Source: Odontocerum albicorne | Taxonomy: Eukaryota; Arthropoda; Insecta; Trichoptera; Odontoceridae | Length of the DNA: 64,000 bases | Direction of reading: 5' to 3' | Assembly: GCA_949825065.1 (NCBI GenBank) | Contig: OX463847.1 | Location: 39,528,831-39,592,830 of the forward strand | In this document: positions 45,421 to 57,520 of the stretch, in pieces | Position numbering within the stretch: the first letter of the stretch is position 1 | How the letters are laid out: each line of letters starts with the position of its first letter | Notes under the pieces: model-generated | What the model saw: the letters and a program-made list of their open reading frames with translations, nothing else | What the model was told of the DNA's origin: nothing | Databases searched by the model: none | Position numbers and translations under genes: made by a program

Positions 45421-46499
45421 TTTTATTTATTTTTTTGTAACGTTTTGCTCATCGCGTTTATATTCGTTTTATTTATGTTCATTTTAATATTTACGACAAG
45501 TAATGAATATAGAATATCTTACATTAGTTGCATATTTTTACATCAATATTATACTATCCTTTTAATAACACAACTGTAGGTTCATCAAATAAATAAAGTA
45601 GGAAATTTTATTATAATATTTCCAAATGAAGTCAACTTGCACTTTCCACTACTGATTAAATTTCATATTCTGCCATACGTGTAACATACATCACCATGTC
45701 ATATATTCTTCCAAATGCATTGATTCAATTCATACTTTAAATTTCGTATTAATACGCTGTTTTTTGGGTCATACATCCAAGTTACAATGTACTCTTGTGA
45801 ACCGTGAAATCGCGGAAATGTTCGTGAAAGTGAATTCGCGGAAATGCAGATCAAATAAATGGCTACCGCGTAAAACGAGAGATTGTACATAAAAATCAAT
45901 TTATTAATAATATATTAGCCGAGCCAATAAATTCTCTAAGTCAATAACCTTTCAGAATCCATATAATACTCGTGTATGTTCTGTAAACATGTATTATAAA
46001 ACCAACAAAAAAAATTTCATTGATTCTACAATAAGTTCGTTGCCCTATAAGATCAAGAAGTATGGGAAACTTTTATGTATTAGAATCAATATATACTTGT
46101 CTATGTTTACCTACATATATTTTTTTCAACCTTTCAATGACCTTGGTGCTTCAAATATTTTAGGACAAATAGAATATTCTATGAAAGTTCCCTTCATAAC
46201 TAAAAATAAAGCTTTCTTGTCACGTTTTTCTCTAGAGGCTGTTATTTTTTATTATTTATATGAAATTTTGACAGGTCTAATGCAATTTTTCTCTCAGGCC
46301 TCGTAAATAATCTTGCACTTACCTCGTAACATTGTAAGGCACTTCGTTTAGTCGTTTTATATCACGTTCATTTTTTTCAAAGAAAACGAACTGAAAAAGC
46401 ACTGGCCATGCGAACTTTAATAAAAAAAATTAGCTTTAATATTGTGATGATAATCGAATAAATAATTTCAAAAGGGATCTCTTTTCAGCCTTACATCAG
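45421..46499. other. AT-rich stretch without recognised genes
   Basis: The 105-codon frame at 45989-46306 is rich in I, F, Y and K, as AT-rich DNA gives, and has no motif. Putative intron. Confidence 0.45.
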
Positions 46500-46790
46500 G
46501 ACATATTCTATTCCGATCTTCGCGTTTAAGAAAGTTTTGCTGTATTCAAAGTTTTATATTAAATTACTGGCAACTTGCTGGATCCAAAGTTAAAGCTACT
46601 TTTTAAGTATAGTTACTGTACTACGAGTACTTTTCCTTCTTACGTGACGTTTGTCGTCGCTACTACCCTTGTTATAGTCAGATGTGTCACTGCTGGAGGA
46701 GGAGCTCCTTTGGACAGTTCCTTAGTCGTCACTAAAATACGTCATGCTCAGTGTAAATAAAAAGGATTTCAATATTCTAGATTTGATCAT
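46500..46790 (+). repeat. NC3 dispersed repeat (copy 2)
   Basis: CAAAGTTTTATATTAAATTA, CTGGCAACTTGCTGG, GTCGTCGCTACTACCCTTG, GATGTGTCACTGCTGGAGGA, CCTTAGTCGTCACTAA and GTAAATAAAAAGG match the copies near 18.0 and 55.1 kb. It is SINE-like with an A-rich end. Confidence 0.7.
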
Positions 46791-46984
46791 GCTGGATGAA
46801 GAATTACGTTGTAAAGTCTAAACGTTTCCAGCCCAAGGATATAAAAAAAGTGAAACCACATTTTTTAATATTTTTCATAGTCCTCCTGTAGTTCAATATT
46901 TTTAGAATGATGAATACATTTTTTAATAATATTGAAAACATATTTTAAAGTTATGTTTTTAAAATATTGTAACACTGCCTAAGA

Positions 46985-47720
46985 TATCATTTCTTATCCA
47001 CCTTTTAAACGCATTTTAATATTGAAAATATTTTTTTTTAAATTAAAGCCCAAGTCGGAACTATAGGGTTAAACATTCAATTCTTTGAAATCACAGTGTA
47101 AAATGACAGCCTTTGCAAAAACAAAAGCTGGCATGTGGTTGCATTGTCGTACAATAATCTCACGCCTCGTGACGTCTTTCTTCCGCGTTTTGTGTGACAA
47201 TCCAAAAAAGTATTCCTCTAATCTTTCTTTTGTTTATGTCACCTTAACTTTTTTGGGCTGTGATAATCCCGGACGCCGTCACTCCATTAAGTCCCTTTTC
47301 AACAAAATACCGTGGTACAAAATCATAGTTATATCTCTTGTGACAATGGGTTTAATTATTTATTTATATTTTCCATCACAGAGCATTAAAAGATCATTAC
47401 AATATTCAACATGTCGTTGCCAGTTTAGGCACTCAATTTGGGTTCACCTTATTCAAGCCAAGATGATCGTACTGAATTCAAAACACTGGTTTTGGAAAGT
47501 CCACATTTATCACCTATTTCTTTTGATTTTACTCTTATATCTTGTAACACTTGTTTTTGTACGAATACAACTGTTTCTGGAGTGTGTGTTTTTGCTTTTC
47601 TGTCTTGACGAGGATCATCTTCAATAAATGATCTGCTTAAGCGAAACTGTTTTGTCTTTCTCTTACAGACCTTTCCCTGTTTTTAAAAAAATCTCGATTG
47701 TAGCGTGATATTCAATTTTA
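46985..47720 (-). pseudogene. Mariner relic 4, decayed transposase
   Basis: Minus-strand pieces in shifting frames: EDDPRQDRKAKTHTPETVV, VLQDIRVKSKEIGDKCGLSK and TSVLNSV (the second helix-turn-helix), then GVTASGIITA and FW-type sequence, LLYDNATTCQLLFLQRL (D-N-A motif) and PYSSDLG (family P-Y-S-P-D-L-A-P). The order matches a mariner transposase from DNA-binding to catalytic domain, but no frame survives. The plus-strand 180-codon frame at 47085-47627 is antisense to this. Confidence 0.65.
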
Positions 47721-48639
47721 ACATTTCATCATTTAATGAAACAACACGTCTTCTATTAGCTCTAGTTGACATACTTCTTAATATGACGCATCAAATTTTA
47801 GCGGTAACATCGCCTAACCATAACAGTGTGTTGGAGGGAACCGAACTAAACAGCGCATCATGCTCGAAGGTGAATTCAAATATTTTTTTAGTATTTCTTA
47901 AATATTTTTCATTGAATTAGTATGTAGTTCATCCATTATAGTCCAGCAAGAAACCATCCCTATAGTCATTCTCTAATAGTGTATGATATACACATCGATT
48001 GAGGAGTAAGCATGTGGATTCAACAAACATCTCAAAATTTCCGAATTAAACGTTTTTTTTATAAATTGAAGAAACACTTGCTCTTAATTTGATTTATGGG
48101 CACATAATTTCTTGTCTGTTCCAATAATTTCTTTTTATTTCTAAATAATACCCCTGCGAGTCTCATACCATTTCTTCTGTTGATTATACAATAAAATAAA
48201 ACTTTGCAAAATGTATCGATATACTGGAGTATTTCACCCCACGTATTCTAATAAAAAGGGTCAAATATTTGGGGCTACGTAAACATTTCGTTGATTTAAT
48301 AAAGAAAATAGGAAATGTCGTTGACCTTAAATCCAATAAACACATTTATCTACTTCCCTTATGTAAGAAATAAAGTTGACTTCGTTCCATTTATATAAAT
48401 ACTAGCGAATTTGTTTAACCAACCATTTCCTAAAAACCTAATTTACTTTCTTTGTTCCAAATTATAATTTGGACTATCAACATACTCATCTTATTAGAGA
48501 CAACTGAATTAAAGTTGAAATGCCGAGGGGATCCTCGACTACGAGGTCCAGTCCACGACAACGACGATATGATGAAGTTGATTGAAACTAGAGGGTTTTA
48601 TCATGTGTCAGATTTCTCTTGTCCTTGGCTATTATCGAC
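47721..48639. other. Stretch without recognised genes
   Basis: ATCCTCGACTACGAGGTCCA near 48531 echoes the end of the S2-bearing insert at 34.95 kb. The rest is unplaced. Confidence 0.4.
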
Positions 48640-49210
48640 GAAATCATTGGGCATCGTTCTCATGGAGTTATTGTTTCGGTGAGACTGATGATCTCATGGA
48701 GTTATTGTTTCGGTGAGACTGATGATCTCATGGAGTTATTGTTTCGGTGAAACTGATGATCTCATGGAGTTATTGTTTCGGTGAGACTGATGATCTCATG
48801 GAGTTATTGTTTCGGTGAGATTGATGATCTCGTGGAGATGTTGTTTCGGTGAGACTGATGATCTGAAAGAGTTATTGTTTCGGTGAGACTGATGATTTCA
48901 TGGAGTTATTGTTTCGGTGAGACTGATGATCTCATAAAGTTATTGTTTCGGGGAAACTGATGATCTCATGGAGTTAATTGTTTCGGTGAGATTGATGATC
49001 TCATGGAGTTATTGTTTCGGTGAGACTGATGATCTCATGGAGTTATTGTTTCGGTGAGACTGATGATCTCATAGAGTTATTTTTCGGTGAGACTGATGAT
49101 ATCATGGAGTTATTGTTTCGGTGAGACTGATGATCTCAAAGAGTTATTGTTTCGGTGAGACTGATGATCTCATGGAGTTATTGTTTCGGCAAGACTGATG
49201 ATCTCAAAAA
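48640..49210. repeat. 34-bp minisatellite, about 16 copies
   Basis: The unit CTCATGGAGTTATTGTTTCG plus GTGAGACTGATGAT is repeated about 16 times with scattered single-base variants. No relation to the 34-bp array at 27.6 kb except unit length. Confidence 0.95.
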
Positions 49211-49489
49211 TATCTGCGGCAACTATTACTAGTGCTTGGCGTTGGCCATGCCATTTTCAGGTATTAAGTTTTTGTTGTTATGATGACAGTAAGAGCTTTA
49301 ATATGTTTATTATTTTTATCAAATCTTTAATTTATACAGTCACGCGCATTTGAAATAAATATTTGAATGGTCGAAATTGACATTAATTTTACAAATCAAT
49401 CAATTAAAAATACGAACAACAGAGCCATGTTTTTAAGTACTGTCATTGTTTAAAGTTTTAATTGATTTGAACAATTTATTTTATTTTTT
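49211..49489. other. AT-rich stretch
   Basis: Nothing recognised. Confidence 0.5.
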
Positions 49490-49735
49490 ATCACTTCCGT
49501 AGCCTAGTGATAACATTCTTGAACCTTTCCAGAGGGTTTCAGGTTCGATTCCCGATGGTACCCGAAAATAGAGGTGCCGGTTTGATAAAAGAATTGAAGA
49601 ACCTGGCGTCTGCCAGGTTTTGGATATATGAGTTGGATTTGGATATATGAGTTGCAACCATTTGGATATATGAGTTTTGGATATATGAGTTGCAACAGCT
49701 CGAATATTTGATACCAACTGAAAAAAAATGCCAAT
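49490..49735 (+). mobile_element. S3 SINE head plus short tandem
   Basis: ACTTCCGTAGCCTAGTGATA and CAGGTTCGATTCCCGATGG form a tRNA-like head with A- and B-boxes. The downstream body differs from the S3 copy at 49.8 kb and contains TGGATATATGAGTT four times (49620-49695). Confidence 0.65.
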
Positions 49736-49782
49736 ATTTATTTAATCAATTGCATTATACTAAAATCATAGTAAATGTATAA

Positions 49783-50065
49783 GTGGCGACCTCCGTAGCC
49801 TAGTGGCAACATTCTTGACTTCCTCCGAGGGTTTCGGGTTCAATTCCCGATGGTACCCAAAAAAAAGGGACAGTGTGGCTTTGTCTGGTAATAATACAAG
49901 CACGCGCCGAGGGGTAGTGTTACCAACACGTTCAATGACCAACCACGAGTTCCATGCCTACTGCAGATGTTCGAAGTCCGAAGGCTCGATTACTGGGGCC
50001 GAAGACAATATTGTCTCTTGGCCACGCACTTCAATATGTTTGAAACATTTATTCGGAATATATAA
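49783..50065 (+). mobile_element. S3 SINE (copy with head)
   Basis: Head GGCGACCTCCGTAGCCTAG and GGGTTCAATTCCCGATGG (B-box GGTTCAATTCC), CCAAAAAAAAGGGACAGTG, then a body with AACACGTTCAATGACCAACC, CCGAAGGCTCGATTACTGGG and CCACGCACTTCAATATGTTT. The body recurs on the minus strand at 25128-25330. Whether the body derives from a longer element is unknown. Confidence 0.65.
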
Positions 50066-51839
50066 TACGGAAAAAAAATTGTGGAAAAGGCAGTAAAGAA
50101 GTTCGGCACATAGGAACACCATGAGAAGTTTATGATAATTAGAGTTCAATTTTTTAAATACCCTTCAATGATCAACAGCACTTTAAATGCACTGCATATG
50201 TGTAAAATATGAGGTTTTCTTTTAACTAGAATCAAGCCCATATTAACAGAAAAAATATATAATTTTTAAAATGATTTTTTTGACGCTGACGTAAGACTCT
50301 CACTAATGTCTTCAATGACAAAACATATTTCTCCAAAACTCATATTTTCATATCCTTTCCTATCTTACTTCACCTTTCCCATTCTTAGTTGACATATAAA
50401 ATATTTTCTTATACTTTTTTTTATTTATTAAAGCGTATTACTTGCAGTTAAGGTTAAGTTTTATTTTTAATTTAATAAATAACAGTATAACCTGTCGCAT
50501 AGCAATGGCCCCTAATCTGAAAAATTTAACCACGTGGCAATAAACTCCAATTTTATATTTTACGATTAAGATTCTAAATAAATTACATAATTAATAAAGA
50601 TTTAAAAATAATTGTATCGTATATAAAGATAGCGTGCTTCTTTGAATTTGGATACGTATTGTAAATCAACATATTTGTTTAGAAAATTGCTGAAAATTTC
50701 CTAAGTGACGATAAACTACAGTAAAACGATTAAGTAGATCTAACGATATGACTATATAATATTAACACATTTAGTAGAGCTAATGTTAATAATTATTAAA
50801 AATATCTCAAAAAAATATAATTGATTTACATTTATCTTTTAAGCAGAAGAAGGCTGAGAAGAACAGAAAGTCAAATCAATCAATCTATGTAAACTTACCC
50901 CCACAAAATTGAAACGTTTGCACCACGGTTAATTTTTTTGTTAGATTTTCTTTAAAAAATAATTCATAAAGAAATGTAACTCAAACGTCATTATTCTAAA
51001 ATCAGTTTGTTTACGTCACTTGTTTAACAGTTTATTCAAAAATAATATTTAGATCACTGGAATAAAACATTGTCTGAAAAATTTGCAAATTGCACGAGAA
51101 AATAGTAAACGAATACAGCACTAATAAACAACCAATATACTCGTAAATTTTCAACGCCTGTTTCAGACAACCATTGGATAAAACACGAGACATCGACACC
51201 CTCCAGCAAGGTACTCCAGGGTGACTTCTAAAACAAAGCGCTGACCATGAGTGTACCACGAACGTATTTGTTATATCGATGTTAATGGAGAAAGTGTGTT
51301 AATGACCCACATACCAACTTAGTAAGGGTTTTTCACAATTTATTTATTTTCCCTATTGATGTATACATGACGGGTCAGTATTGATTCAAAGAGTATTGAT
51401 TTCATTGTGGCCAATTCGGTTGTGTTGCGATGCTCGATAGTTTTTCTATATATACTAAATGGGCTAGTCAGCTCACCAGTACCGACTCTTTGGCCAAAAA
51501 GGGGTTGTTACACGATGACCTTTCACGGAAGAGGGGTGTTGTCACTAGTATGCGGATCGCTCGCTTGCAGTCAAATCCTCGTTGATTTTAGTATTGTAAA
51601 TTTACAAATCTTTTTTTTTAAAGCTTTCCTCTTGTGCTGTTGAAACTACGAGTGTTATTTATTGAAACTAAATACGAAACTTAAGTGTTCTTTACAATAG
51701 CAATAGATATAAGATATAAGTTCTTTACAATAGCAATATATATAAGATACAAGGGTTCTTTACAATAGCAATAGATACAATAACACAAGATATAAGAATT
51801 CATAAATATACAGTTAACAACAAAGAAAGAAAAATTCGA
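50066..51839. other. Stretch without genes; 33-bp triplet
   Basis: A unit of about 33 bp (TTCTTTACAATAGCAATAGA, TATAAGATATAAG) is repeated three times at 51689-51790. Slightly GC-richer parts at 51160-51250 and 51400-51600 were examined in all frames and gave no recognised protein or good splice pair. Confidence 0.45.
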
Positions 51840-52200
51840 TAGTAATAATAATAATGACAATTTAAATAGCGTTTAGAGAGCCAATTTTCCTTAAGGGCGT
51901 TTCAGCTCGGGACTCGAACCCAATATTTTGGATATATTAAAAATATTACAAAATAATTCTGTAGAGTTTAGTGTGAAGATAAGAAGGAAGTGGGTGTAGT
52001 CATTAGATATGGTATTTCTCTACATCTGCATATGTTTAGAAACACATATTTGGTAAGAAAACAGCAGAGAAGGCGAACTACAATGAAATTTCTATAGATC
52101 TTCCTATATAAGATAGTAACAAATTCGGCTTTATGTGCAGTGTAATGTGTGTGTCAATACAAAATTTGTTGAACTGCAAATATAGAAGAGCAAATAACGT
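51838..52200 (+). repeat. NC4 dispersed repeat (copy 2)
   Basis: Partner of 8121-8525: AATAGCGTTTAGAGAGCC, AACACATATTTGGTAAGAAA, GGCGAACTACAATGAAATTT and AGAGCAAATAACG. It includes CGGGACTCGAACCC, an inverse B-box-like motif not obvious in copy 1. Confidence 0.5.
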
Positions 52201-52621
52201 TTGTTAGTTATAGTAGCGCCCGAGCGTAGTCCAATTAAAAATGCGTACTTCGTATTAGTCATTAATGTAAAATACAACGTGGAAAAAACAAGTCAAATTA
52301 ATTTATACAAAAAACAAACAAATAAGATAAAATGAAAGAAAAAGTTATCAGTCAAGACCTTAGAATGAGGAAATGCTGAAAAAGAACACTCCTGAGCTCA
52401 ATAACACCTAAATTAGCAGTGCAAATATCCAGCAAAACAGTAAAAATATCCACCATACCGAACATGGGGTAACCCATTAGTTTGATTCTCGCAATTGATG
52501 AATTACTACTTGTGATTGACGTTAGCGAATTGCTATTGACATATTCGAATCGTATTGTAAAAGTGTCAGATGAAGAACATTTTAATTAGTAACTAAACGT
52601 CTTAGGTGTTTGATTTATATC
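52201..52621. other. Stretch without recognised genes
   Basis: Nothing recognised. Putative intron. Confidence 0.5.
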
Positions 52622-53215
52622 GATGACCTCTGTGGCTTACTGGTAGAATAATTTCCTTACACTTGGCGTGTTGGACTCGATTTCGAATGTTGACCAAATA
52701 TTGACTTAGGTCGAGGCCACATCAAAGTGCTTCGTTAGGTGCTAAGCTAGGTTTAACGTGACTCATATACTAGGTGACTTCATCCTTGGCCGCACCAAAG
52801 TGCTACGCACAAATTCACTTGACAGTTGGAAGCGGTTGAGTCAACACGCAATGTCACTCTCAAAACTAACCAATTTCATTACAACTTACCATCTTTATTT
52901 ACTTCCTGTGCAACTTAATTCCAATTTGATTTTATTACAGGTACATTTTTTGTACAATTTGCTCGATGGGTTCCACAAAGGCTTCCTTTTATACACAGCT
53001 GTTATTAAAACTTCCGCCATCTTGTAAAATCACGATGACACAATAAAATTAACCAATACGTCTGTTCGCTAGGAGATTCACTCGGTGACTAATCGTTGTG
53101 CAACGTGGCGCGAAGGGTGCAGTGTGGCCATTGCGATAGTATGCGGTGCGTTGGTTCGCTAGGATATGTCACCTAACTCACAGCATAGCTCTAAGCATCA
53201 AGCGAGGCTCCTACC
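52622..53215. mobile_element. SINE-like head and candidate TIR element
   Basis: 52622-52690 resembles an S1/S3 head (GACCTCTGTGGCTTACTGG, GGACTCGATTTCGAATG). The segment from about 52722 (GTGCTTCGTTAGGTGCTAAG) to 53214 (inverse GCCTCGCTTGATGCTTAGAG) shows imperfect inverted ends with GTGAC and CTAG motifs inside, suggesting a decayed TIR element of about 490 bp. No transposase is seen. Confidence 0.35.
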
Positions 53216-53649
53216 TGTGTGGCATAGGCCTAAGTTATTCAGTCTAATTTTTAGTTTACAGTGGTCTCTGACTATTTCTGGTTGATAGGAAGTCAGCCGT
53301 GTAATGATGCATAAGCCAGAAGTATAATATAATATTTGTCTTGACATTATTAATTAAATAAACCATATGATTGCATTTTCCATTGGATTGATCCATAGAT
53401 TAAAAATTCAGCGAAAACAAAATTAATTAAAATCGACAAAGGTGACTTGTAATCATTGCACTTTAATCACAGAACTTGACAATATCTCGCATATACTTTA
53501 TCATAAAACAAAAAATAGTTGCATGGAAGCAATATTTACGATGCGCAGCATCTGTAAAGGCTGTAAACTATGTTTGAAAGTTAACTCCGGGAATTTTTAA
53601 TTAAAATTATAAGCTGGTCAACAAATTATATGTCATATGGTCAAATACC
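53216..53649. other. Stretch without recognised genes
   Basis: AT-rich, nothing recognised. Confidence 0.5.
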
Positions 53650-54060
53650 TGAAAATATTGTATTGAACTTTGTGACGAGTTTATGGCCGTGTGACAATCT
53701 CTTTTAACCAACAAGAAGTACATTAGTAGTCTCAACTGTAAACCAAACTAAACCAACATTTTACAAAAAAAAATATTCGAACAGGAAAAAAAATAAAATA
53801 AAACCTCACAAAGACGAACAATCGTCCGAACACCCCTTTTCATGTAAAGTGAGATATTATCAATCAAAGGAAAAGAAAAGGATGGTGGAGAGGAAATAAA
53901 TATCAGGAATGAAACACGTAATATTACTGGCTAGAAATAAAGACTTTTTTCAGTTGCTTATTAAAGCATACCTAGGAAGCAGCAAGTCTAACATTGGTTT
54001 ATAACTAGTTTCACAGTCTCACTGCATGGGCAATAAAGGACGACGTAAAAAAAGGATGTC
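53650..54060 (+). repeat. NC1 (copy 3), shortened
   Basis: TGTGACAATCTCTTTTAACC (S1-like inverse) precedes CACAAAGACGAACAATCGTC, GTAAAGTGAGATATTATCAA, AGGATGGTGGAGAGGAAATA, GAATGAAACACGTAATATTA and AGCAAGTCTAACATTGGTTT. Only part of the core unit is present. Confidence 0.75.
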
Positions 54061-54939
54061 AATAAACAATATATGTTTGAGCGTATCACTAGTCTATAAT
54101 CGGAAAGACACTGAAAATTTTGGGAGAGATAAGATGGGGTCGTGGGGCAGCTAAGGACATAAAAAAATAGAGATAGTATGTGCATTTGGCGTCTATTCCT
54201 CACGTTCAACCAGTTCAACACCTTCTGGTATTAAGCGACATGATCGATATAACGTAATTAGGTGCTACAAGGTAATAAAATATGAATAAACATAATACTT
54301 GGATATTACTGACGTTATGAAGCACCTGAAACTTTTTGAGCTTTTGCTGTTTAAATCACCGACAAAATGACACACAATTATTTCATCCGAGTATTTTCCA
54401 TTTGTCAACCTGCAATCAGCTAAATGATAGAGTATTCGTTTAGAAGGTGTTACTCGCATTAGTTCGAAACCTTTATTTTTTTATTTCCAGCACAACCTAT
54501 AGATATATACGAGTATATTTTACCCACCATAATTACATTTAATGAGACTGATTGTCGAGTGATGTTGAACTTGATTCTGCTTTTGAAAATACTAAAAGGA
54601 ATAATATACTGCAAACAACAGATGTTATTGCAATTGGTTAGCCTTTAAAAGCCTTCAAGCAGTACTACATTACAAGATTTATTCTTGTGAAATAATTTTT
54701 ACTCGAACTCTTTGATTTCTTGATTATATGCTTTAAACTCGGACATATTTAGAAGCAGTTTAAATATTCAAAACAATTCTCTCTGGAAGAATTTTTGTGT
54801 TTTCTTATAATTAAATCGCCGCAATGGCGTGATTTTCTTGGAAATTCGTTTTCCCTTAAAGCTTCCCTTATTGATTTTGTTGAGTAAGTGAATCATACAA
54901 ATATAAATAGTATGTTCATATATATGATATACCACTTGT
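54061..54939. other. Stretch without recognised genes
   Basis: ATTAAATCGCCGCAATGGCG at about 54810, with the following TTGTTGAGTAAGTGAATCAT, resembles 57530-57600 (GCCACGGCGTGACTC, GTTGAGAAAGTAAATCATAC), hinting at one more dispersed family. No gene is seen. Confidence 0.4.
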
Positions 54940-55240
54940 ATTCGTATGTACTCCAATCTAGTGGCATCAAAAGATAGTTTTACTGCATTCCAAGTTTTCT
55001 ATTAAAGTGCTGGCAACTTGCTGAGATGTTTGAACTCCAGGCCTTAAGGCATTTTTATAAGGATTTTTACTGCGCTACGAGTCATTTATCTTCTCCTGTG
55101 ACGTCGGACCTTAAGTCCGTTGTCGCTACTATTCTTTTCACACTTAGGTGTGTCACCAGCGGAGGATGAGTCTTTTTGGGCAGTGACTTATTTGTCACTT
55201 CATGACGTCACGCCCATAAAAATAAAGACTTTCTTTGAAC
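54940..55240 (+). repeat. NC3 dispersed repeat (copy 3, best)
   Basis: AGTGCTGGCAACTTGCTGAG, CTGCGCTACGAGTCATTTAT, GTTGTCGCTACTATTCTTTT, CACTTAGGTGTGTCACCAGC and CATGACGTCACGCCCATAAA, then AATAAAG. It abuts the P1 element. Confidence 0.75.
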
Positions 55241-56020
55241 TCCTCAACATAGTTAAGGTATTAACATTGTGGAGGTTTAAAGACATTGTAATTTGTTTTA
55301 TCAAACACTGTTTATTCCACTTTTTGTAACGGTATAACCCTACCGGTTTCAAGGCTTTCCCCTCATCATCAGGGAAGCACAAACAAGACTGAATTCTGTT
55401 CGAAACGGTACCGAAATACACGCTTCTAACGATAAACATTCGGGTTGAAGACTGGGGGTTGAGGGAGGTATGGAAAGACCTTGGCGAGCAGCGGAGATTC
55501 TTAGGATATATGTGTTTGCCAGGTGTTCACCTCGATGCACTGACTTAGAAATTTCTAGGGGCTCTAATCTGTCGTTCGTATTCTAGGGCCTCTAGAGGAA
55601 CTTGAACACAAATTTGCCTTAACAAATGCTCTAATTTATTCTGAAATGACTAATCCTTGTCACCGTGAAAACCATACATTTTCTATCGATGATGCCAAAT
55701 TCTTACAAATCAGTAGTAACGGAAATAAATTGGACGGGTTAGATGCCCTAGAAATGTCTAAGTCAGTGCATCGAGGTGAACATCTGGAAAAAATATATAT
55801 TCCAAGAATCTCTCCGCTGCTCGCTGAGGTCGTCCCATGATTCCCTCAACCCCCAGTACCCAACCCGAATGTTTACCGTTGGAAGCGTGTATCTCGGTAC
55901 CAGTTCGAAAACAATTCAGTCTTGTTTGTGCTCCCTGATAATGAGGTAAAAACCTTGAAACCGGTAGGGTTATACCGTTAAAAAAAGTGGAATAAACAGT
56001 GGTTGATAAAACAAATTACA
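55241..56020. mobile_element. P1 Penelope-like head-to-head pair
   Basis: The left half (minus orientation, 55241-55570) and the right half (plus orientation, 55590-56015) each run from the coding end through the 3' untranslated part to the shared terminal sequence, so two truncated copies meet head to head near 55580. Both outer ends carry CACTGTTTATTCCAC or its inverse and the CCGGTTTCAAGG / CCTTGAAACCGG hairpin. The right half has the C-terminal GIY-YIG remnant. Confidence 0.8.
55598..55840 (+). pseudogene. GIY-YIG C-terminal half (P1)
   Basis: The plus strand is open to a TGA at 55838-55840: ELEHKFALTNALIYSEMTNP, CHRENHTFSIDDAKFLQISS, NGNKLDGLDALEMSKSVHRG and EHLEKIYIPRISPLLAEVVP. It matches the second half of the 12.7-12.95 kb remnant (EHK...CHRENHTFSIDDAKFL) and extends it to a plausible protein end. 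The GIY...YIG signature itself is missing, so it cannot be active. Confidence 0.75.
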
Positions 56021-56441
56021 ATACATATAAACAAAATTCACATGAGAGAAGTTTTTTCAAAGGTTTGGTTAGATTATTATAAAAGTTTATATTAAACTAA
56101 CGTGAAGATGAAAAAAACAACAGTTATAGTTTTCAAGTAATTGATTAAATTAATTTTATATTTATAAATTATGTATATTTAAATTATTTATACGTATGTA
56201 TATTATAAAAGATTACCAAATTTAGCCAAGTAGACTTAAGTAACGTGGAACACACATTTTATAGAGGAAAAATGCTGTGTGATTGAACTATTCCATTAAT
56301 ACGTTAGTTGAAACTTGTTAATAAGAATACTGATTTTATTTTAACGTGCATCAGTTTAAATATTTTTTGAAAACAGAAAACCTTATGAATCTTAAGTACG
56401 CAGTTAATTTTATGGTAATTATTATACTTTGTACTATCTTA
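56021..56441. other. AT-rich stretch
   Basis: Nothing recognised. Confidence 0.5.
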
Positions 56442-56572
56442 ATTTTTTGTATAAACGCCCACTCTTAATTTTTGTATAAACGCCCACTCTTAATTTTTGT
56501 ATAAACGCCCACTCTTAATTTTTGTATAAACGCCCACTCTTAATTTTTGTATAAACGCCCACTCTTAATTTT
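56442..56572. repeat. 25-bp minisatellite, 5 copies
   Basis: The unit TAATTTTTGTATAAACGCCC plus ACTCT is repeated five times, identical except at the edges. It lies directly behind the 3' end of LINE F copy 3 and may represent the tail repeats of that element. Confidence 0.95.
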
Positions 56573-57090
56573 TATTTAATTTAAATGGGCAGTCCACCCA
56601 AACCCGGATGATTTGTGCCAGCAAATTAAAGACATTATAAGTCAATATAATAAAACTAATTTTTAAAATTACAATTCAAGTTAAATCAAAGTTTCAACTT
56701 AATAAGCTTTAAAAAAGTAACAACCGACCTATAAATTGAAAAGTTCCTCTAAGAAAGAAGAAACGCAACATTCGTAGGACGTGGCAAAGACATGACTTTT
56801 AGTAAATCAAATCTATCTCGTAAAGGACAACCGAAATACGAGTATACATGGTCTATAGTTTCATCGACCAGACTACACTCGCAGCCAGGATTCTCCACAA
56901 TACCCATTCTGTAAAGGTTACTAGCCACCATGCAGTGGCCCGTCCGCAAACGACAAATGACAGATACTTCCATATTTTTCATTCCTATAATAAATTAAAC
57001 CATGGTTTCAAAGTGATAAATTGTTCGATTGATTTATACCTTGATCCCTTATTTATACCTATTATATCCCAATCTTACGCCCCTTAATTT
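56573..57090 (-). pseudogene. LINE F C-terminal remnant and 3' end (copy 3)
   Basis: The minus strand reads MEVSVICRLRTGHCMVASNL, YRMGIVENPGCECSLVDETI, DHVYSYFGCPLRDRFDLLKV, then NVAFLLS and a 3' untranslated part ending GGTGGACTGCCCATTT. The zinc-knuckle residues (C-E-C, H, C-P) are all kept. Upstream, AAGATTGGGATATAATAGGT and ATAAATCAATCGAACAATTT match copy 1. It is the best-preserved LINE F tail. Confidence 0.8.
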
Positions 57091-57149
57091 AATTATAGGT
57101 AGATATGTTGTAGATATTTAAAAAGCGATTTTTAGTATTTCTTTAATTC

Positions 57150-57520
57150 ATCTTATTTATTTAACACTTTTATTGCAAATACAACCTTGCAGGATTATTG
57201 CCAGGCGGCAATCTCTTCCAACCAACCAGACAAAAGTAAATGAAGCAAGTTACGTGGTCACATAAATCATTCAAATGACTATCCATCCCCACGAAATCCA
57301 TAAACATATACGTGAGCACATGCCCACGAACCCTACAAAGACGGACAGTCACCCGAATATTATTTTTCATATAAAGTGAGATATCATCAATAAAAAGGAA
57401 AGGAAGGGATGGTGGAGAGGAAAGGAAAAGAAAAATCAGGAATGAAACACGTTATTTTACTGACTAGAAATTAAGAGGTTTTTCAGTCGCTTCTTAAAGT
57501 ATCTTAGTACTTACAAATAA
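57150..57520 (+). repeat. NC1 (copy 4), single-unit form
   Basis: TTATTTAACACTTTTATTGC, GGCGGCAATCTCTTCCAACC, CCATAAACATATACGTGAGC, GGAAGGGATGGTGGAGAGGA, GAATGAAACACGTTATTTTA and TTTCAGTCGCTTCTTAAAG. This is the cleanest single-unit NC1, useful as the reference form. Confidence 0.85.

Noticed and set aside
47085..47627. 180-codon plus-strand frame
   Set aside because: It is antisense to a decayed mariner transposase whose motifs are readable on the minus strand.
48640..49210. Ribozyme array, because CTGATGA recurs every 34 bp
   Set aside because: The matching GAAA box and pairing stems are absent on the same strand; it is a plain minisatellite.
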